Assembly: GCA_905182995.1 (NCBI GenBank)
Contig: CAJJDP010000048.1
Coordinates: forward strand, 417,990 to 481,989
Direction: 5' to 3'
From: Paramecium octaurelia
Lineage: Eukaryota; Ciliophora; Oligohymenophorea; Peniculida; Parameciidae
Length of the DNA stretch: 64,000 bases
Made by a program: the position numbers and the translations under genes. How positions within the stretch are numbered: position 1 is the stretch's first letter; every line of letters starts with the position of its first letter. This document shows positions 59,894 to 64,000 of the stretch, piece after piece. The notes under the pieces were generated by a model. That model saw only the letters and a list, made by a program, of their open reading frames with translations. It was not told the origin of the DNA and did no database searches.

Positions 59894-60990
59894 TTTCATT
59901 CTAATACATTTAATTTCTTTCTTTCATATTAGCTTTCATCTTTGATGTCACACAATGCAATAAATTACTTAAACAATTGCAGATTGGAAATTGAATAAAT
60001 GAATCGGATTGATATCCAAAAAACCCCATTTGAAACAAATTCAGAATGGCAATCAGTTGTTGCATCATTATGAACTCTTCACCAACATATTCAGAAGATA
60101 GTTAATTAAATCCTTATTAAGTGCTATAAAAACTCAATGATTGGATTTCAATCATGAGATAATTATTGAATCACTTACCAAATTTTCATTTAGCAATTAT
60201 AAATTAATTAAAGAAAAAAAATTAGCAGACTATTTCATATTTTCACTAACTTCTAAACTCTTTTGTATTCCATTGGTTGAGAATTAAACAGAAGGTAAGT
60301 GTCAAAATAAGAAATAGACTCTTTTAGCATAGAAATCATGTTGAATCAACCAATGATGCTTGAAATAAGTCATGTAATATTTATCATTCCCTTTCATAAG
60401 AAATCAAATTTTTAGGTACAATCATCTCAGTTTACACAACACTTCGCTTTCTATTTGCATATATATTTTTATTAATGAGAATATTTAACTATATAAGACC
60501 TTTCTAGGTTTTCTTAATGGAGCAATTATTTAAACAGACAATCTTTCGTTCATTTAAACGATAGAGAAATTGGCAATTACTTGGCAAAGTCCATAAGAGG
60601 AAATTAAGTTTGCTGAAGGATTGATTAACTAGTATTTAAGAAGAAATTTTGAACATTGATCATAGCGAACATTATGACTGGATTTAATTGCTTATCTATC
60701 TATCATTGCTCTAATCAACAATTCTAATCTTATTCACTATTTGTTGTTAAAGAGAGAGAGAAGTATTATAAAAGATTACTAGAGGTCGAAAATTTTTTCA
60801 ATACAATGATTTTTGTATTATAGTAATATTATAATGTCCAGAACTTATAGAACACATTCCAAGAAATGTTATCATATATAAACATTTAAAAATAGAGAAC
60901 AATTTTATAAAGAGACAATTTTTATCAAAAATTATTAGAATTAAAACGTTTATAAGTTCACATTTAAAGTAAAATATATTAATTAAATTA
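59894..60990. other. broken coding-like segments, possible pseudogene(s)
   Basis: Plus-strand pieces in different phases look coding but do not join: 59945-60073 (MSHNAINYLNNCRLEIEQ), 60046-60363 (MAISCCIIMNSSPTYSED), a third phase through 60075-60350 with one internal TGA (GNQLLHHYELFTNIFRRQ / KEKKLADYFIFSLTSKLF), and 60470-60660 (YKTFLGFLNGAI, FAEGLINQYLRRNFEH). Either an intron-rich gene with unusual sites or decayed genes. Confidence 0.35.
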
Positions 60991-63075
60991 ATGATACCAA
61001 ATCAATTTAAATTCTTCCTCGATTCAAGTTGTTGCAAACAAATAAATGATTCTAAGGAATACTTTTTTAGTATTGTAGCAAGCAGTTTACTAAAGGAGAC
61101 TAAATATTATGAAACATCAGATACTTCAAGAAATAAATTAATAGAAACAATGAATACAATTGCAAACATAGATCCTGAGTTTATATTGTAGGTGGCTTAC
61201 TACGTTAGAAATCAAATGTATATCAGAAGTGTAAGTAATTTCATTCTTGCATTTTCTATTCTCCATCCTAAAACTAAACCATTCTGCTCAACATACATGT
61301 GTCCAACTTTGTTAATACCTGGTGATTTAATTGAAGTGTGCTAATTTGTTCAAGTGATTTCCTAAGTTAAGAATTCAAACAACAAATTGGATGGAACTAT
61401 CGACATTAGAAAGAAATTATAATTCCCAAAATTATTGAGAAAACAGATCCAAAAAAAGCTTACTCAATTCAAAGTTTATCAACTTGGCAAACAATGTTCA
61501 GATTGTAGTAGAAAAAGGAATATTAGGAAATATAGAGAACTTCTAAACCCTGATATCAAAAACAAGAGAAGGGAGAAAAGATTGTTGAAATTAAAATTGA
61601 TTAGAGATTAGATGATGTTATAAGGACCAGATACTAAAAATCAATTTCAAAACTAGGCTATCTAAAAAACAAATAGAGTTGCAGAAAACAGAAGAAGACA
61701 TACCAGAAATCCTCACTTTGCTAAGGTTAAAGAAACATTAAATGTTTTTGATACAAACTTCATAAGTTTAAAAGATATCGTCACATTGTGTCATGTGAAA
61801 GAGCCTAGAAGTCTGGTTATGTAGATTTTAGGAGCTAAGTACCCAAAGACATTAGAAGAATTTGAAAAGGAATTTAAAGGAGAAAGGAAGATGAAATTCG
61901 AACCTGAAAAAGCAGGTACAAGAATGTAAATTCCCATTCCAGTAACATGGGATAGAGAATTAAGTAAAGGATAAAATTCAAAAAGATAAATTTGGGAAGA
62001 CTTAATTCAAAAAAATTAGATTCCTTACTTAGCTTTGTTAAGAAATTTAAGAAATATTTTGAAATCAGGTGTGAGCGCAGAGGCTCACTTAAAAGTTGTT
62101 GAGAAATTATCAAATTAGTAACAAGTAGAAAAATCAAAAGTTTTCCCACTCTAATTTTTCACAGCCTTAAATGAGATTGACAAATTGTAAGCCATTGAAA
62201 ATGAAAATACTAATAATGTTAAGTAAAAGAGAGAGAGAGGAAAAAAACAACAAGCAAAAGTAAAATCAGATGAAAAGGAAATTGAAGATGAAGAGGTCGA
62301 TGCATCCCCTTAAGTGATTCAATCTTATAAAGATGCTATTGAAAAAGCAATGGAAATAGCCGTTGATAAAAATTTAGAAACAATATCAGGTGTTACTTAT
62401 GTATTTGTTGACGTAAGCGGATCAATGTGTAGTAAAATTAGCGGTGGAAAAAAATATGGATCAATTAATGAATGCAAGGATTGCGCTTTTGTTTTGGGAC
62501 ATATGATAAGAACAAAATGTGAAAAATGTGAGTTTTATTTGTTTTCGGCTCCTCTTTTTAGGGGTGAACCCTTCGTAAAGGTTGATTTCAATAATGATAC
62601 TTTATTATAAGGAATTTAAAGATGTTAAAGAAAATGTAACGAATTAAGTCGTGCTTGCGAAATGGTTGGATAAACCATTAATAATGTATTATTAAAGGAT
62701 AAGATCAAGGCTGATAATATAGTGATATTAAGTGATATGATGGTAACCAGAGGATTTAATGAAGATGGATTAAAAATGGAAGAAGTTATAAAATAGTATC
62801 TCGACAGTGTGAATTCAGAAGCTAAATTCTTTTTTATGGACATATCTGGTTATGGACAATAAGTCAGTTTTGGCCAGGATCTAAAAAGTAAAAACTGTTT
62901 CCTTATTAATGGGATGAGTGACAATGTATTGAAATACATTGCTTACGCAGGCAAAATTAATCAACTCGATGATGTTGTGGCCTTTTGTCAGGAGTTGAAA
63001 TCCAATTAGCAAGTAGAAAAATAGAATAATGACAAAGCTTAGATAGACCAAGCTCAATAATTTGAAATTGAGTGA
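60991..63075 (+). CDS. TROVE + VWA protein (TEP1 / p80 / Ro60 class)
   Basis: 694 residues, one exon. M at 60991 (MIPNQFKFFLDSSCCKQ), TGA at 63073. The N-terminal ~400 residues form the TROVE RNA-binding module (FILQVAYYVRNQMYIRSVSN, LLRKQIQKKLTQFKVYQLG, CHVKEPRSLVMQILG, VTWDRELSKG and IPYLALLRNLRNILKSGV). A charged linker leads to a VWA domain with MIDAS DVSGS (from Asp474), ILSDMM and FFFMDISGYG. Ro60 binds Y RNAs; TEP1 is in vaults and telomerase; Tetrahymena p80 was found with telomerase RNA. The order and the GxSAEAHLK block favour the TEP1/p80 branch. C-x2-C pairs (CSDCSRKR, CEKCEF) are notable. Confidence 0.93.
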
Positions 63076-63303
63076 TTGTTATATATATATTATTAGTTAA
63101 CTACTTGCTAAATACTTATTTTTTATAATATTAAATTTAAGGTTAATTGATAATGCTAGAGGTTATATTGATTATTCAATATGAACACTAATTCTTTCTG
63201 ATAAAAAGAAACTTGGAGTTCAAAAATAACTAAAAATTGATATATTTAACAAAAAATAAAAAAATAAAGCCAGATAAATTTATGTGTTTAAATACATTTA
63301 AGG

Positions 63304-63988
63304 ATGGGAAAGAAATGGAAGTCTTGGAAACAAATTGATATAAATAAAAAAATGGAGGTTTTAAGAAACATTTATTAAGTATTTAATTATCCTTTCAACC
63401 CTCCTATTGTTCCCGAAGCAATATAATAAAAAGTAGTTATAATAAGAAAGCCATCGATTGTATTTCTTTTCAATCTGAATAATGTATTTACTATAGGTAA
63501 TAAAGTTATCTATGAAAACAAATAATCTAGGAATAATCTTTTTTAGGATGTTTATTAGTTTAAATAACTCATTCGATTTTAATGATTTTTCAAAATCTCT
63601 CTATATCCTGATTTAAGAATTTTACTAAACTAACAAAGATTAATTAATTGAGGCTTTGGAAAATTTGAGTGATAACTAGACAGATGTCCTAAGACGATTG
63701 AAGATGATTGGAACGGATGGAGAAAATAAAATCTAAGAAAAAGGATATTAATTTCAACAAGAAGAGGTAAGATAGGCAACGAGAATTCACAAATGTCAAG
63801 AAATGAATAATTAATTTATTAATATGTACCCTATTTCTAATCTTGGCTTTACCAGACTATTTTCTCAGTTTATGATAATATGGACTAGAAGGCAGATTGC
63901 CCAATTTTTTTTTTTTAATCTGAGAGGCCCCGTTCTAAAGAACAATCAATTACAAAATATTGAATAGAAATAGGAGCACGTCGATTGA
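63304..63988 (+). CDS. unknown protein
   Basis: 216 residues if a 34-nt intron at 63497-63530 is removed. M at 63304 (MGKKWKSWKQIDINKK), then NYPFNPPIVPEAIQQ, a hydrophobic stretch, SFDFNDFSKSLYILIQEF, LIEALENLSDNQTDVLRR and a C-terminus ending EQKQEHVD, TGA at 63986. The intron is longer than usual here and its exact ends are inferred from phase only. No domain was recognised. Confidence 0.5.
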
Positions 63989-64000
63989 ACTGTTTAGGGG

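Noticed and set aside
63940-64000. Telomere or chromosome end at the right edge (ends ...tttagggg)
   Set aside because: Only one partial G-run; no repeated G3-4T2-3 units.

Overview
The window looks like somatic (macronuclear) DNA of a ciliate close to Paramecium. It is very AT-rich. Nearly every convincing reading frame contains many in-frame TAA and TAG codons where glutamine is expected (for example the Q of TBC, PARG and Derlin motifs), and only TGA behaves as a stop. Genes lie on both strands with short spacers and carry tiny introns, mostly 22-29 nt, that start GTA/GT and end TAG, AAG or CAG. All CDS spans below were read with TAA/TAG = Gln. For most of the spliced models the exon sum divides by three once the stated introns are removed. 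The species is an inference.

Layout. 1-15 kb: the end of a membrane protein; an IQ/MORN protein; a MORN plus Ulp1-like protein whose catalytic Cys is a Ser; a coiled-coil protein; a hybrid histidine kinase; several coiled-coil or membrane proteins of unknown role; and a PARP-type zinc-finger protein. 15-19 kb: a head-to-tail array of three small genes sharing an S-C-x-C-x2-C-G motif that I do not recognise, followed by a decayed copy. 19-26 kb: a nuclear-type Ser-rich protein, WRAP73, a small CaaX protein, an LLC1/C20orf85-like protein, a TBC RabGAP, a Derlin and tRNA-Leu(CAA). 26-32 kb: a CCDC17-like protein and a Piwi protein with its catalytic D, D and H. 32-35 kb: a papain-family pseudo-protease. 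35-45 kb: a truncated haemoglobin, a membrane protein, a 1212-residue leucine-rich-repeat protein, a BAX-inhibitor-1 family protein and a WD40 protein. 46-53 kb: a very large type I membrane protein on the minus strand. 53-64 kb: poly(ADP-ribose) glycohydrolase, several unknowns, a DUF4419 protein, a messy stretch of broken frames, and a TROVE plus VWA protein of the TEP1/p80/Ro60 class.

Two stretches (32388-35106 and 46345-48915) are identical direct duplications of about 1.36 and 1.29 kb. Each is split by a single N, and each looks like an unmerged contig overlap rather than biology. The pseudo-protease and the 3' end of the giant gene therefore appear twice.

Functional threads: ADP-ribose biology (PARP-type finger at 14.65 kb, PARG at 53.1 kb), RNA-protein machines (Piwi, TROVE/TEP1), cilia and centrosome (MORN/IQ, WRAP73, LLC1-like, CCDC17-like), endomembrane quality control (Derlin with a C-terminal SHP-like box, BI-1) and phosphorelay signalling. 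No operons, CRISPR arrays, mobile elements or telomere repeats were seen.
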